DNA of 64,000 nucleotides from Pseudoduganella flava (lineage in GTDB: Bacteria > Pseudomonadota > Gammaproteobacteria > Burkholderiales > Burkholderiaceae_D). The stretch covers positions 186,001-250,000 of the forward strand of contig NZ_VLKW01000009.1 in assembly GCF_007830495.1 (NCBI RefSeq). The letters are read 5' to 3'. Every line of letters begins with the position of its first letter. The first letter of the stretch is position 1. The translations under genes and the position numbers were made by a program. The notes below the pieces were generated by a model. It had not been told where the DNA came from. It ran no database searches and saw only the letters and a program-made list of their open reading frames with translations. Positions 54,673 to 62,832 of this stretch are shown here, piece by piece.

Positions 54673-55341
54673 ATGTTACAGAAGCCCCCAAGACGCACAC
54701 GCGAACGTATCCTGGAATTGTCGCTGCGCTTGTTCAATGAATTCGGCGAGCCGAACATCACGACGACCGTGATCGCCGAGGAGATGAACATCTCCCCGGG
54801 GAACCTGTACTACCACTTCCGTAACAAGGACGACATCGTCAACTCGATCTTCGTGCAGTTCGAGGAGGAGATCGAACGCATCCTGCACGTGCCGTCCGGC
54901 CGCCGCTCGAACATCGAGGACGTGTGGCAGTACCTGCACCTGATGTTCGAACTGATCTGGCGCTACCGTTTCTTCTACCGCGACCAGAACGACCTGCTGT
55001 CCCGTAACCGCAAGCTGGAAGTGCACTTCAAGCAGATCCTGACGCACAAGATCAAGGTCGCCAAGCAGCTGTGCGAGGACTTGCGCAGCGAGGGCGCGCT
55101 GGAGGCGACGGACGTGAAGATCGACGCGATGGCGACCAATATGGTTGTCGTCGCGACGTACTGGCTGTCGTACGAATACGTGCGCAACCCGCGCAAGTAC
55201 AGCGAGCAGCAGTCGATGGCCGAAGCGCTGGCGCGCGGCTGCTACCAGGTGCTGATCCAGGTCGAACCCTATCTGCGCGGCGAAACGCTGGCCCGCTTCC
55301 AGAAACTCACTGACGACTACCTGAAGAAACTGAACAAGTGA
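54673..55341 (+). CDS. TetR/AcrR family regulator
   Basis: This 222-residue protein has an N-terminal TetR helix-turn-helix (RERILELSLRLFNEFGEPNITTTVIAEEMNISPGNLYYHFRNKDDIV, residues about 10-57) and an all-helical C-terminal ligand or dimer domain rich in aromatic residues (LIWRYRFFYRDQNDLLSR). It would repress a promoter until it binds a small molecule. The ligand is unknown. Upstream, TTGAGC and TTATCC with 16 bp between may be its promoter. Its TGA overlaps the GTG of the LOG gene (GTGA at 55338-55341). Confidence 0.88.
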   Translation: MLQKPPRRTRERILELSLRLFNEFGEPNITTTVIAEEMNISPGNLYYHFRNKDDIVNSIFVQFEEEIERILHVPSGRRSNIEDVWQYLHLMFELIWRYRFFYRDQNDLLSRNRKLEVHFKQILTHKIKVAKQLCEDLRSEGALEATDVKIDAMATNMVVVATYWLSYEYVRNPRKYSEQQSMAEALARGCYQVLIQVEPYLRGETLARFQKLTDDYLKKLNK

Positions 55342-55886
55342 AATCCATCTGTGTGTACTGTGGCGCCAACGCGGGCGCCAGGCCGCTGTATGCGGAACGC
55401 GCGCGCGCCCTCGCGGCCGCGCTGGTCGATGCCAACCTGGGGCTCGTCTACGGTGGCGGCAACGTCGGCCTGATGGGCACCATTGCCGACGAGGTGCTGC
55501 GCCTGGGCGGCGAGGTGACGGGCGTGATCCCGACGGCCCTCGTCGAACGCGAAGTGGGGCACACGGGCCTGACGCGGCAGTTCATCGTCAAGGACATGCA
55601 TGAACGCAAGGCGATGATGGCGCAGCTGTCGGACGGCTTCGTGGCGATGCCGGGCGGCCTCGGCACCCTCGAAGAGCTGTTCGAGATGCTGACGTGGGCC
55701 CAGCTGGGTATCCACGCCAAACCGATCGCGCTGTACAACGTGAACGGATTCTACGACCGGCTGGTGGAGTTCGTCGCCCATGCCCGCGAGGAGGGCTTCG
55801 TGCATCCCGCCAATGCCGAGCGGATGATCGTCGAACAGGCGCCGGAAGCCGTCGTCGCGCGCCTGAAGCAGGCCGCGCTGCGTTAA
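55338..55886 (+). CDS. LOG family protein (cytokinin riboside monophosphate phosphoribohydrolase-like)
   Basis: This 182-residue Rossmann-fold protein has the LOG motif PGGLGTLEELFE and an earlier YGGGNVGLMG nucleotide-phosphate loop. LOG enzymes cleave the N-glycosidic bond of nucleoside 5'-monophosphates; most bacterial members act on AMP or modified AMP. It uses a GTG start overlapping the TetR stop, so translation is coupled. Its stop overlaps that of the convergent nuclease-like gene in TTAA at 55883-55886. Confidence 0.9.
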   Translation: MKSICVYCGANAGARPLYAERARALAAALVDANLGLVYGGGNVGLMGTIADEVLRLGGEVTGVIPTALVEREVGHTGLTRQFIVKDMHERKAMMAQLSDGFVAMPGGLGTLEELFEMLTWAQLGIHAKPIALYNVNGFYDRLVEFVAHAREEGFVHPANAERMIVEQAPEAVVARLKQAALR

Positions 55887-56989
55887 TCGTCCGTCGCGTC
55901 GGGCCGTGGCCGGTCCACCGGTTGCGCGCCAGCGCGGATGCGCTGCAGGTACTTGTCGGTGAAGTCGATCTTCAGCTCGACGAACAGCGGCAGGTGGTCC
56001 GACATCTGCCACGTGCGCCATTCCTTGTTGTAGTACTTCTTCCGGCCTTCCGGCGTGTCGGGCCACTTCTTGTTGGTGCGCTGCAGCGGGAAGTAGGTCT
56101 CGGCCTCGTCCTCCGTGTAAACGGCCTTGTAGTAGTTCAGCACGCCCGCGTTGTTGGCGCTGGGGCCCAGTTCCAGCTCGTCCTTGCGCACGTGGAAGGC
56201 GATCTGGTCGTAGCGCTTGTCGCCGCCGATATTGCTGGCCCAGCGCAGCTCGTCGTTGTCCAGCGTGAGGTCCGACGGCAGCTGGAAGCGGTGCTTCTTC
56301 AGCGCTTCCATCGTCGCGTCGCCCGGCCCGATGACGTTCATGTCGCCGAGCAGCATGTAGTTCTCGCCATCGTTCGCCGCGCGCTTTTGCAGGAAGCCGG
56401 CCACCGCGTCGATCTCGGCCACGCGCCGCGCGTAGCCGGCGCCGGACGTCTCGCCGTAATACGTGTGCACCGTGCACAGGTTGAACTTGAACCAGCCGGA
56501 CTGGAACCGCACGAGGAACGGGCTGCGCGCCGGCTGGTGCTCGCCGTCGATCAGGCCGGCGCGCGGCAGCACCACTTCGCCGGCGATGTGCTTGAACTGC
56601 ACCTTCGTCGAATCGAACAGGAAGACCATCCGCTCGCCGTTGCCGGACGGCCCTTCGGTGATGTCGGTGGCGATGTAGCGCCACGCGGGGCCCAGCAGGT
56701 CCATCACCTTCTCGAACGGCCGCATGTCCTCGTTCACCTCCTGCATCGCGACGAGGTCGAAGGCCGACACCACCTCGGCAATGTAGTGGAACGACTCGGC
56801 AAGGCGCGGGCCGTGGCCGAACTTGTTCGAGTCGAAGTCGCGCACGTTCCACGTCGCGACCAGCAGCGTGTCCGTGGCGGTGCGGCGCGGCACGGTCTGC
56901 GCGAGCAGTGCGCGCAGCTTCGTCAGGTGGTCGATCGTGCGGTGCCGGTCGGCGGTTTTCCAGCTCTTCAGCTGCCAGTACATGGGCAT
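55883..56989 (-). CDS. Endonuclease/exonuclease/phosphatase family protein
   Basis: This 368-residue protein has the EEP fold motifs: LLVATWNVRDFDSNKFG (Asn), VAMQEVNE (catalytic Glu), VHTYYGET, MLLGDMNVIGPGD (Asp, Asn), RYDQIAFH and MSDHLPLFVEL (Asp, His). These bind Mg and cleave phosphodiesters in DNA, lipids or sphingomyelin; the substrate here is unknown. There is no signal peptide. I chose ATG 56989 with GGAG six bases upstream; a GTG at 57001 and an ATG at 56983 are possible. It points away from the AT-rich island that begins at its 5' side. Confidence 0.85.
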   Translation of the reverse strand: MPMYWQLKSWKTADRHRTIDHLTKLRALLAQTVPRRTATDTLLVATWNVRDFDSNKFGHGPRLAESFHYIAEVVSAFDLVAMQEVNEDMRPFEKVMDLLGPAWRYIATDITEGPSGNGERMVFLFDSTKVQFKHIAGEVVLPRAGLIDGEHQPARSPFLVRFQSGWFKFNLCTVHTYYGETSGAGYARRVAEIDAVAGFLQKRAANDGENYMLLGDMNVIGPGDATMEALKKHRFQLPSDLTLDNDELRWASNIGGDKRYDQIAFHVRKDELELGPSANNAGVLNYYKAVYTEDEAETYFPLQRTNKKWPDTPEGRKKYYNKEWRTWQMSDHLPLFVELKIDFTDKYLQRIRAGAQPVDRPRPDATDD

Positions 56990-57117
56990 GGGGGGCTCCA
57001 CAAGTCGTCCGGGGGATCCCGGGGTCTTGTCATCATGCTACCCCAGCGGTTTGAAGTTATCTCAGTGACATTGGCGGGCGTTGTATTTTTACGGCGGGAC
57101 AACTCATCAGTGGTGGC

Positions 57118-57147
57118 TTGTGCTATTTCCACATATCAACGTACACT
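57118..57147 (+). promoter_or_regulatory. Possible promoter of the HEPN/caspase-like unit
   Basis: TTGTGC (57118-57123) and TACACT (57142-57147) are separated by 18 bp within an AT-richer stretch. Each matches the sigma-70 consensus at three or four of six bases. The remainder of 57002-57178 holds no gene that I can support. Confidence 0.35.
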
Positions 57148-57178
57148 ACTCCCTCTATAAGGGTCGAAATGACTCATC

Positions 57179-57751
57179 TTGACGCGGGTCGCAACACACG
57201 ACGGCGCGCAGCGGTTCGAAGCTTTTGATAAACAACTGAAAGAACTTGCGGAGCTTGATCCACTCAAGGAAATCAATGCAAGGTCCTCTCACGCCAGCCA
57301 GGTGATCACGTTTCATCTGGTGTTCGAATACCTGGTAGAAAAATGGATTGATTACAAGGTCAACGGGGGAGCGCCAGTCTTCAGAGGCATTGAGAAAATT
57401 GGTTTTTTCAATAAGCTGTACATTGCCAAGAATCTCGGACTTCCAAAGGAAATCTTCGAGGTGCTGGACGCGGTTAATGCACAGCGCAACAAGTTCGCTC
57501 ATCAGTTGACAAAGAGCGAAGTGGAAAGAAAGGATATATTTGCGCTCGAAAAGCTTGCAGATTCAATTGATTGCAGGGGCGCAAAGGTGTCTGAGCTACG
57601 TTTGATGGATGAGGGGCGAGAGGTGACGGTGTCCGAGACCACTCCGAGCAGGGCTCTGCTCCTGCTGGTGCTTCATGCGGTATTTGGAAAGCTCAGGAAT
57701 TTCGTGTTCTATGATATCTATCAGCATAACTCTCGCCCTTTGAATTGCTAA
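57179..57751 (+). CDS. HEPN-like (MltR/DUF4145-like) protein
   Basis: This protein has about 190 residues and is helical. The key feature is NAQRNKFAHQL (Arg103, His108): Arg-x4-His with Asn after Arg is the signature of HEPN RNase domains, and the preceding FFNKLYIAKNLGLPKEIFEVLDAV is typical of MltR/DUF4145-type HEPN proteins. The domain may cut RNA or may be a non-catalytic adaptor. The start is uncertain: TTG 57179 is the only early option, since an in-frame stop lies 9 bp before it, and the ribosome binding site is weak. Base composition is far lower in GC than the flanks. The next gene starts 2 bp after its stop. Confidence 0.65.
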   Translation: MTRVATHDGAQRFEAFDKQLKELAELDPLKEINARSSHASQVITFHLVFEYLVEKWIDYKVNGGAPVFRGIEKIGFFNKLYIAKNLGLPKEIFEVLDAVNAQRNKFAHQLTKSEVERKDIFALEKLADSIDCRGAKVSELRLMDEGREVTVSETTPSRALLLLVLHAVFGKLRNFVFYDIYQHNSRPLNC

Positions 57752-57753
57752 TC

Positions 57754-58410
57754 ATGGCGCGACTCAGAATTGCCGTCATCGAAAGCCCCAATCCCATCGA
57801 CCTGTTCGAGAACAGGTCCGAAGCGGAGCCGCTGACCGTCAGCTGCCGCCTGATGGGCCACCAGTCTACGTCGTTTTTCGCGCGCAGCCGGCGCGAATTC
57901 AAGGAGACCATCGACTACATCGCATCCGCCGACTCGGTGCACGCGGAGCGATTTCACTCGCTGCCGTTGATCCTGCATATCTCCGCCCATGGCAACTCGG
58001 AGTGCATCGGATTTGGCAGGGATGCCGTGTCGTGGAATGGCCTGGTGCAGGATATCCAGCCATTGATCGACAATCCGGACTACACGGGCAAGCTGGTCCT
58101 GTGCCTGTCCTCGTGCGACTCGGGGACCAATACCTTGTCGCGGTTTATCAAATCCGGGTGGGACGGCGAAACGAAGCTGCCGGCCTATATCTTTTCGATC
58201 GTCGGCGAGGAAGTCAATTGGGACGACGCGCTGATCGCATGGAATCTGCTCTACCTGAAATTGTCGAAGTTCGGATTGAAAGATCGTGCGAAGGTGATGG
58301 AGGCGCTCAACCATATTTATGTGGGAACGGGCACTGCCTTTTCCTATTCGCGCTGGTGCGACGAAGAGGGGAAGTATCTGCGGTATTCGGCCAGAAAAGA
58401 GATCGATTAG
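57754..58410 (+). CDS. Small caspase/CHAT-like cysteine peptidase (predicted)
   Basis: This 218-residue protein starts at ATG 57754, 2 bp after the HEPN-like stop. It has the two catalytic landmarks of the caspase fold: LILHISAHGNSE with His79 after a hydrophobic strand, and KLVLCLSSCDSGTN with Cys121 after the next strand. HG and S-C-x-S-G at these places match CHAT and bacterial caspase-like peptidases. No fused sensor, TPR or effector domain is present, which is unusual. GC content is between that of the HEPN-like gene and the chromosome. A role as a protease triggered by the partner protein is inference. Confidence 0.65.
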   Translation: MARLRIAVIESPNPIDLFENRSEAEPLTVSCRLMGHQSTSFFARSRREFKETIDYIASADSVHAERFHSLPLILHISAHGNSECIGFGRDAVSWNGLVQDIQPLIDNPDYTGKLVLCLSSCDSGTNTLSRFIKSGWDGETKLPAYIFSIVGEEVNWDDALIAWNLLYLKLSKFGLKDRAKVMEALNHIYVGTGTAFSYSRWCDEEGKYLRYSARKEID

Positions 58411-58500
58411 CTGGCCCTGCTGTTCAGCGGCGCCGGCGTGTTGAAGAAGTACGGGCTGCGCGAACAGCCGGCGGCCGGTGCCGCCGCGGGCGGGCGGTAG
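58411..58500 (+). other. In-frame 29-codon extension after the caspase-like stop
   Basis: Directly after TAG 58410, and in the same frame, 29 open codons run to TAG 58498-58500 (LALLFSGAGVLKKYGLREQ, then a Pro/Ala/Gly end). The composition returns to high GC. It may be a readthrough tail, the remnant of an older gene cut by the island, or chance. Confidence 0.3.
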
Positions 58501-58558
58501 CGGACGCCGCTTCCGCCGCCATCGCGGTACGATGCCTCGTTGCGCGAGAGGAGGCGTC

Positions 58559-59863
58559 ATGTTTCGCGGCTTTATCTTTGCCACCGGTATCGAGAACAGC
58601 ATTCCCACCATCGACCATGGCCGCACGCGGGTCGACGAGATGGAGAAGTGCGGGCATTACCGCTACTGGAAGACCGATTTCGATCTCGTCCAGGAGCTCG
58701 GCATCCGCGCGTTGCGCTACGGGCCGCCGCTGCACAGGACGTGGCTGGGCCCGGGCCACTACGACTGGAGCTTTGCGGACGAGGTGTTCAACGACCTGCA
58801 TCGCCGTAACCTCGTCACCATTGTCGACCTGTGCCACTTCGGCGTGCCCGATTGGCTGGGCAATTTTCAAAATCCCGCGTTCCCCGAGCTGTTCGCCGAG
58901 TATGCGGGGGCGTTCGCACGGCGCTACCCGTGGGTGCAGTTGTACACGCCCGTCAACGAGATGTCGATCTGCGCGCTGTTCTCCGCGCTGTACGGCTGGT
59001 GGAACGAACAGCTGGCCGACGACGTGGCCTTCGTCACCGCACTGAAACACCTGGTGAAAGGGAATGTGCTGGCGATGCGCGCGATCCTCGCGGCCCAGCC
59101 GGAAGCGTTGTTCGTGCAGAGCGAGTCGTCCGAGTACTTCCATGCCGAGAACCCGTCGGCGATCGGCCCGGCCGAGATCCGCAACGCGCGGCGCTTCCTG
59201 TCGCTGGACCTGAACTATGCCCGGCGTGTCGATTCCGTGATGTACGAGTACCTGATCGACCATGGCATGACGCGCGACGAGTATGCGTTCTTCATGAACA
59301 ACAACCTGAAGCACCACTGCGTGATGGGGAACGATTACTACCAGACCAACGAGCACCACGTCGCCCACGACGGCGGCACGTACGCCTGCGGCGAGATCTT
59401 CGGTTACGCGGTGATCACACGGCAGTATTACGACCGCTACCGCTTGCCCGTGATGCACACGGAAACGAACCTGTGCCAGGGCCCGGCCGGCGACGAGGCG
59501 GTGCGCTGGCTGCGCAAGGAGTGGGCCAATGTGCTCAGCGTGCGCAACAGCGGGGTGCCGATCGTCGGCTTCACGTGGTATTCGCTGACCGACCAGGTCG
59601 ATTGGGACAGCGCGCTGCGCTTCGCCAACGGCAACGTCAACGCGCTGGGGCTGTGCGACCTGGAGCGCAAGCTGCGGCCCGTCGGGCACGCCTACCGCGA
59701 ACTGATCGCCAACTGGTCGGAAGTGCTGCCGACGCAGAGCGTGTGCCTGCAGGTGCCCGTGCTGTATCCACAGGATTACGACCGGGCCCGGGCCTGCGAC
59801 ATCGGTGCGGCGGACGTGCTGACCCTCGGCGGCGCCACGGCGGCGCCGCGCAATGCGGACTGA
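58559..59863 (+). CDS. GH1-type beta-glycosidase
   Basis: This 434-residue cytoplasmic protein resembles family 1 glycosidases. YTPVNEM holds the acid/base Glu134 (TxNE motif), HTETN holds the likely nucleophile Glu302, and GFTWYSLTDQVDWDSAL matches the conserved Trp-Ser-Leu-x-Asp region near the end of GH1 barrels. It would remove a glucosyl or galactosyl group from small glycosides. ATG 58559 follows GAGAGGAGGCGTC. The SDR gene overlaps or follows immediately, so sugar cleavage and oxidation may be linked. The N-terminus (RGFIFATGIENS) differs from typical GH1 openings. Confidence 0.82.
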   Translation: MFRGFIFATGIENSIPTIDHGRTRVDEMEKCGHYRYWKTDFDLVQELGIRALRYGPPLHRTWLGPGHYDWSFADEVFNDLHRRNLVTIVDLCHFGVPDWLGNFQNPAFPELFAEYAGAFARRYPWVQLYTPVNEMSICALFSALYGWWNEQLADDVAFVTALKHLVKGNVLAMRAILAAQPEALFVQSESSEYFHAENPSAIGPAEIRNARRFLSLDLNYARRVDSVMYEYLIDHGMTRDEYAFFMNNNLKHHCVMGNDYYQTNEHHVAHDGGTYACGEIFGYAVITRQYYDRYRLPVMHTETNLCQGPAGDEAVRWLRKEWANVLSVRNSGVPIVGFTWYSLTDQVDWDSALRFANGNVNALGLCDLERKLRPVGHAYRELIANWSEVLPTQSVCLQVPVLYPQDYDRARACDIGAADVLTLGGATAAPRNAD

Positions 59864-59867
59864 CACG

Positions 59868-60605
59868 ATGGACTTCACGGGCAAAGTAGCGATCGTCACG
59901 GGTGCCGCGAGCGGCATCGGCCTCGCCTGCGCGCAGCGGCTGGCCGGCGCGGGTGCCAGCGTGGTGCTGGCCGATATCGATGCGGCAAAGCTCGAGGAGG
60001 CGCGCGTCCACGTGGCGGGACCGGGCGGGTTGCCGGTGGCGACGGCCGTGTGCGATGTCGGCAGCGAGGCGCAGGTCGCCGGAGCCGTCGCCATCGCCCA
60101 TGATCGCTTTGGCCGGCTCGACGTCGTCGTCAACAATGCCGGCATGATGGCGTTCAAGCCGATCGTGGAACAGACGGAAGACGACTGGCTGCGCACGCTG
60201 CGCGTTGACTTGCTGGGCGCCGTGTTCTTCACGAAGCATGCGCTGCTTCGGATAGGCCCGGGCGGCGCGATCGTCAACGTCGCCAGCGTGCATGCCTACG
60301 AGACGGAACCCCTGGTGGCGCCGTATGCCGCGGCGAAGGCGGCGCTGCTGTCGCTGACGCGCTCGGCCAGCATCGAAGGCCGGCCCCGCGGCATCCGCGT
60401 CAACGCGGTCGTGCCCGGCGCGGTCGACACGCCGATGTTATGGGAGAACCCGAACGTCAAGTCCGGCGTGGAAGTGATCGACACGAAGGATGTCGGTTCG
60501 CCCGACTGCATCGCGGCCGCAGTGGTCTGGCTGGCCTCGGCGGAGGCCGGCTTCGTCAACGGCGCCGCGCTGGCGGTCGACGGCGGCCGCCTCGCACGGC
60601 TGTAG
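59868..60605 (+). CDS. SDR family oxidoreductase
   Basis: This 245-residue short-chain dehydrogenase has TGAASGIG for NAD(P) binding near the N-terminus, NNAGMM, the catalytic Ser and Tyr-x3-Lys in NVASVHAYETEPLVAPYAAAK, and PGAVDTPM. Asp after the second strand (VVLADID) suggests preference for NAD. I chose ATG 59868 (MDFTGKVAIVTG); ATG 59853 overlaps the glycosidase stop and would add five residues. The substrate may be the product of the glycosidase or an unrelated sugar or alcohol. It converges on the YgjP-like gene with 1 bp between the stops. Confidence 0.9.
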   Translation: MDFTGKVAIVTGAASGIGLACAQRLAGAGASVVLADIDAAKLEEARVHVAGPGGLPVATAVCDVGSEAQVAGAVAIAHDRFGRLDVVVNNAGMMAFKPIVEQTEDDWLRTLRVDLLGAVFFTKHALLRIGPGGAIVNVASVHAYETEPLVAPYAAAKAALLSLTRSASIEGRPRGIRVNAVVPGAVDTPMLWENPNVKSGVEVIDTKDVGSPDCIAAAVVWLASAEAGFVNGAALAVDGGRLARL

Positions 60606-60606
60606 T

Positions 60607-61116
60607 TCACCACAGCTTCGTGCCCGAGTGCTCCAGTTCGGTGAGGTACAGCCGCACGTCGAATTCGTACTGGTGGTAGTGCGGCTCCATGTACGTGCAC
60701 AGTTTATAGAACGCCTTGTCGTGGTTCTTTTCCTTCAGGTGCGCGAGCTCGTGCACGGCGATCATGCGCAGGAATTCGAGCGGGCACTCGCGGAACATCG
60801 TCGCCACGCGGATTTCATGCTTGGCCTTCAGCTTGCCGCCCTGGACGCGCGAGATCGACGTGTGCAGGCCCAGCGCGTTGTTGATCACGTGGAGCTTGCT
60901 GTCGAAGAGTACCTTGTCGATCGGCGCCGCGTTGCGCAGGAATTCGTCCTTCAGGCCCTGCACGTAGTGGTACAGCGTCCGATCGTTGCGGACGTCGTGG
61001 GCGTTCGGATAACGTTTTTTCAACACGTCGCCGAGGCGGTTCTGGTTCAGCAGGGCTTGCACCTGGTGGCGCGTGTCGTCGGAGTAGGCAGCGAGGTATT
61101 TCAGTGAGGCGGTCAT
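60607..61116 (-). CDS. YgjP-like metallopeptidase domain protein
   Basis: This 169-residue protein has the zinc motif HELAHLKEKNHDKAFYKL: HExxH with a later His and the NH-x3-F pattern of the YgjP/DUF45 metallopeptidase domain. It is shorter than most (about 230 residues) and has a different N-terminal half (TASLKYLAAYSDDTRHQVQ). I chose ATG 61116, although no ribosome binding site precedes it. It diverges from cho across only 46 bp. Substrate and role are unknown; YgjP-like genes often sit near restriction or repair genes. Confidence 0.8.
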   Translation of the reverse strand: MTASLKYLAAYSDDTRHQVQALLNQNRLGDVLKKRYPNAHDVRNDRTLYHYVQGLKDEFLRNAAPIDKVLFDSKLHVINNALGLHTSISRVQGGKLKAKHEIRVATMFRECPLEFLRMIAVHELAHLKEKNHDKAFYKLCTYMEPHYHQYEFDVRLYLTELEHSGTKLW

Positions 61117-61162
61117 GGCGGGGAGACTGTACCACAGGGCCGGGACGCCGTATGATGGCGCG

Positions 61163-62011
61163 ATGCGCACCCATGTCAATTCCGTGGGCCTGCTGGTTTG
61201 CGCCGACCCTGTCCTGCAATTCAGCTACCCCGACCACATTCCCCGCGACTGCATCGATGCCTTGCCGTCGCACCCCGGCGTCTACCTGTTCCGCGACGAG
61301 GCCGGCACGCCGATCTATATCGGCAAGAGCGTCAACATCCGCCACCGCGTGCTGTCGCACCTGCGCACGCCGGAAGAGTCGCAGATGCTGGGGCGCACGC
61401 GCCGCATCGACTTCGAGCGCACCGGCGGCGAGCTGGGCGCGCTGCTGCGCGAGGCGATGCTGATCCGCGAGCACCAGCCCGTCTTCAACAGCAAGCTGCG
61501 CCGGCAGCGCGACATGTGCTCGATCGCCGTGCGCGCCCACCGCCCCGAGATCGTGTTCGCAAAAGAAGTCGACTTCGGCCGCACGGACGGCCTGTTCGGC
61601 CTGTTCGGCACCCGCAAGGCAGCACTGGAAACGCTGCGCGACATCGCCCAGGTGGCCAACCTGTGTGCCGTGATGACCGGCATCGAGAAGGGCAGCCCCG
61701 GGCGGCCATGCTTCGCGCGGCAGATCGCCCGCTGCCGCGGCGCCTGCACCGGCGAAGAGAGTGCGGCGGACCATGGCGACCGGCTGGCCGGCGCGCTCGA
61801 TCACATGCGCGTGCACCGCTGGCCGTACGACGGGCCCATCGCGATCGTCGAGGAGTCTGGCGGCCTGCGCCAGAAGCAGCTCGTCGACAACTGGTGCTAT
61901 CTGGGCACCGCGAAGCCGCGGCGCAAGCAGGTCGCGCGCTTCGATTTCGACGTCTACCAGATCCTGAAGCGCCCGTTGCTGGCCGGCGGCCTGACGATCG
62001 AGCCACTGTGA
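61163..62011 (+). CDS. cho: Excinuclease Cho (GIY-YIG endonuclease)
   Basis: This 282-residue protein has a GIY-YIG nuclease domain (PGVYLFRDEAGTPIYIGKS, then NIRHRVLSHL with the catalytic Arg and a Glu in REAMLIREHQPVFN). Its second half, with CARQIARCRGACTGEES, matches the Cys-rich segment of UvrC homologues. Length fits E. coli Cho (295), which makes the 3' incision in nucleotide excision repair when UvrC cannot. ATG 61163 was chosen over ATG 61115, which would overlap the divergent gene's start. No LexA box is evident in the 46-bp divergent gap. Confidence 0.88.
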   Translation: MRTHVNSVGLLVCADPVLQFSYPDHIPRDCIDALPSHPGVYLFRDEAGTPIYIGKSVNIRHRVLSHLRTPEESQMLGRTRRIDFERTGGELGALLREAMLIREHQPVFNSKLRRQRDMCSIAVRAHRPEIVFAKEVDFGRTDGLFGLFGTRKAALETLRDIAQVANLCAVMTGIEKGSPGRPCFARQIARCRGACTGEESAADHGDRLAGALDHMRVHRWPYDGPIAIVEESGGLRQKQLVDNWCYLGTAKPRRKQVARFDFDVYQILKRPLLAGGLTIEPL

Positions 62012-62048
62012 ACGTCCCGCCGTCCTAGTACCGATGGGCTAGCGCGAG

Positions 62049-62074
62049 GCGCTATATATTCGTGTATATTGCGC
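62049..62074. promoter_or_regulatory. ModE-type Mo-box upstream of modA
   Basis: CGCTATATA (62050-62058), six bases, TATATTGCG (62065-62073) form an inverted repeat matching the ModE operator consensus CGNTATATA-N6-TATATANCG at nearly every position. It lies 25 bp before the modA ATG and overlaps the likely -10 (TATATT), so molybdate-bound ModE should repress. Confidence 0.8.
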
Positions 62075-62097
62075 TTTTCCGCCCCGATGAGGACACC

Positions 62098-62832
62098 ATG
62101 CGCAAGAAGCTCCTGGGCGTGGCGCTGGCCGGCTTGCTGCCGGTGCTGGCGCACGCCGCCGACGTCACCGTTTCCGCCGCCGCCAGCCTGACCAACGCGT
62201 TTCGCGAACTGGCGCAGGCCTTCGAGGCCGCCCACCCCGGCAACAAGGTGCTGCTGAACTTCGCCGCCTCCGATCCGCTCGTGCAGCAGATCGCCAAGGG
62301 GGCGCCGGTGGACGTGTTCGCGTCCGCCGACCAGGACGCGATGGACAAGGCGGAAAGCCTGAAGCTGCTGGCACCGGGCACGCGGCGCGACTTCGTCAGC
62401 AACACCGTCGTGCTGGTCGCACCGATCGGCAGCAAGATCGCGGCGCTGGCCGACCTGAAGAACGCCGCGCGGCTGACCACCGGGAATCCCGCCAGCGTGC
62501 CGATCGGCCGCTACACGCAGGAAGCGCTGACGCAGGCGGGCCTGTGGCAGGCGCTGCAGCCGAAATTCGCGTTCGGCACGTCGGTGCGGCAAAGCCTCGA
62601 CTACGTGGCACGCGGCGAGGCCGATGCCGGCTTCGTCTACGCCACCGACGTGATGGCGCAAAAGGACAAGGTCAAGGCCGTGCTGACGCTGCCCACCGCG
62701 ACCCCGGTGCGCTATCCGATCGCCGTGCTGACGCATGCGCCGCAGCCGCAACTGGCGCGCCAGTTCGCCGACTTCGCGCTGGCGCCGCAAGGGCAGGCGA
62801 TCCTCGCCAAGTACGGTTTCGGCAAGCCCTGA
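62098..62832 (+). CDS. modA: Molybdate ABC transporter substrate-binding protein
   Basis: This 244-residue periplasmic protein has a signal peptide (KKLLGVALAGLLPVLAHA) cut before ADVTVSAAASLTNAFREL. The oxyanion-binding residues of ModA are in place: SAAASL near the mature N-terminus, FAASDPLVQQI, GAPVDVFASADQ and NPASVPIGRYTQ. It binds molybdate or tungstate and hands it to ModB. ATG 62098 follows GATGAGGACACC. A Mo-box precedes it. Its TGA overlaps the modB ATG (TGATG at 62830-62834). Confidence 0.95.
   Translation: MRKKLLGVALAGLLPVLAHAADVTVSAAASLTNAFRELAQAFEAAHPGNKVLLNFAASDPLVQQIAKGAPVDVFASADQDAMDKAESLKLLAPGTRRDFVSNTVVLVAPIGSKIAALADLKNAARLTTGNPASVPIGRYTQEALTQAGLWQALQPKFAFGTSVRQSLDYVARGEADAGFVYATDVMAQKDKVKAVLTLPTATPVRYPIAVLTHAPQPQLARQFADFALAPQGQAILAKYGFGKP

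Noticed and set aside
57169..57230. ATG 57169 as the start of the HEPN-like gene
   Set aside because: It is in a different frame and reaches a stop after 19 codons. The HEPN frame only opens after the stop at 57170-57172, which leaves TTG 57179.
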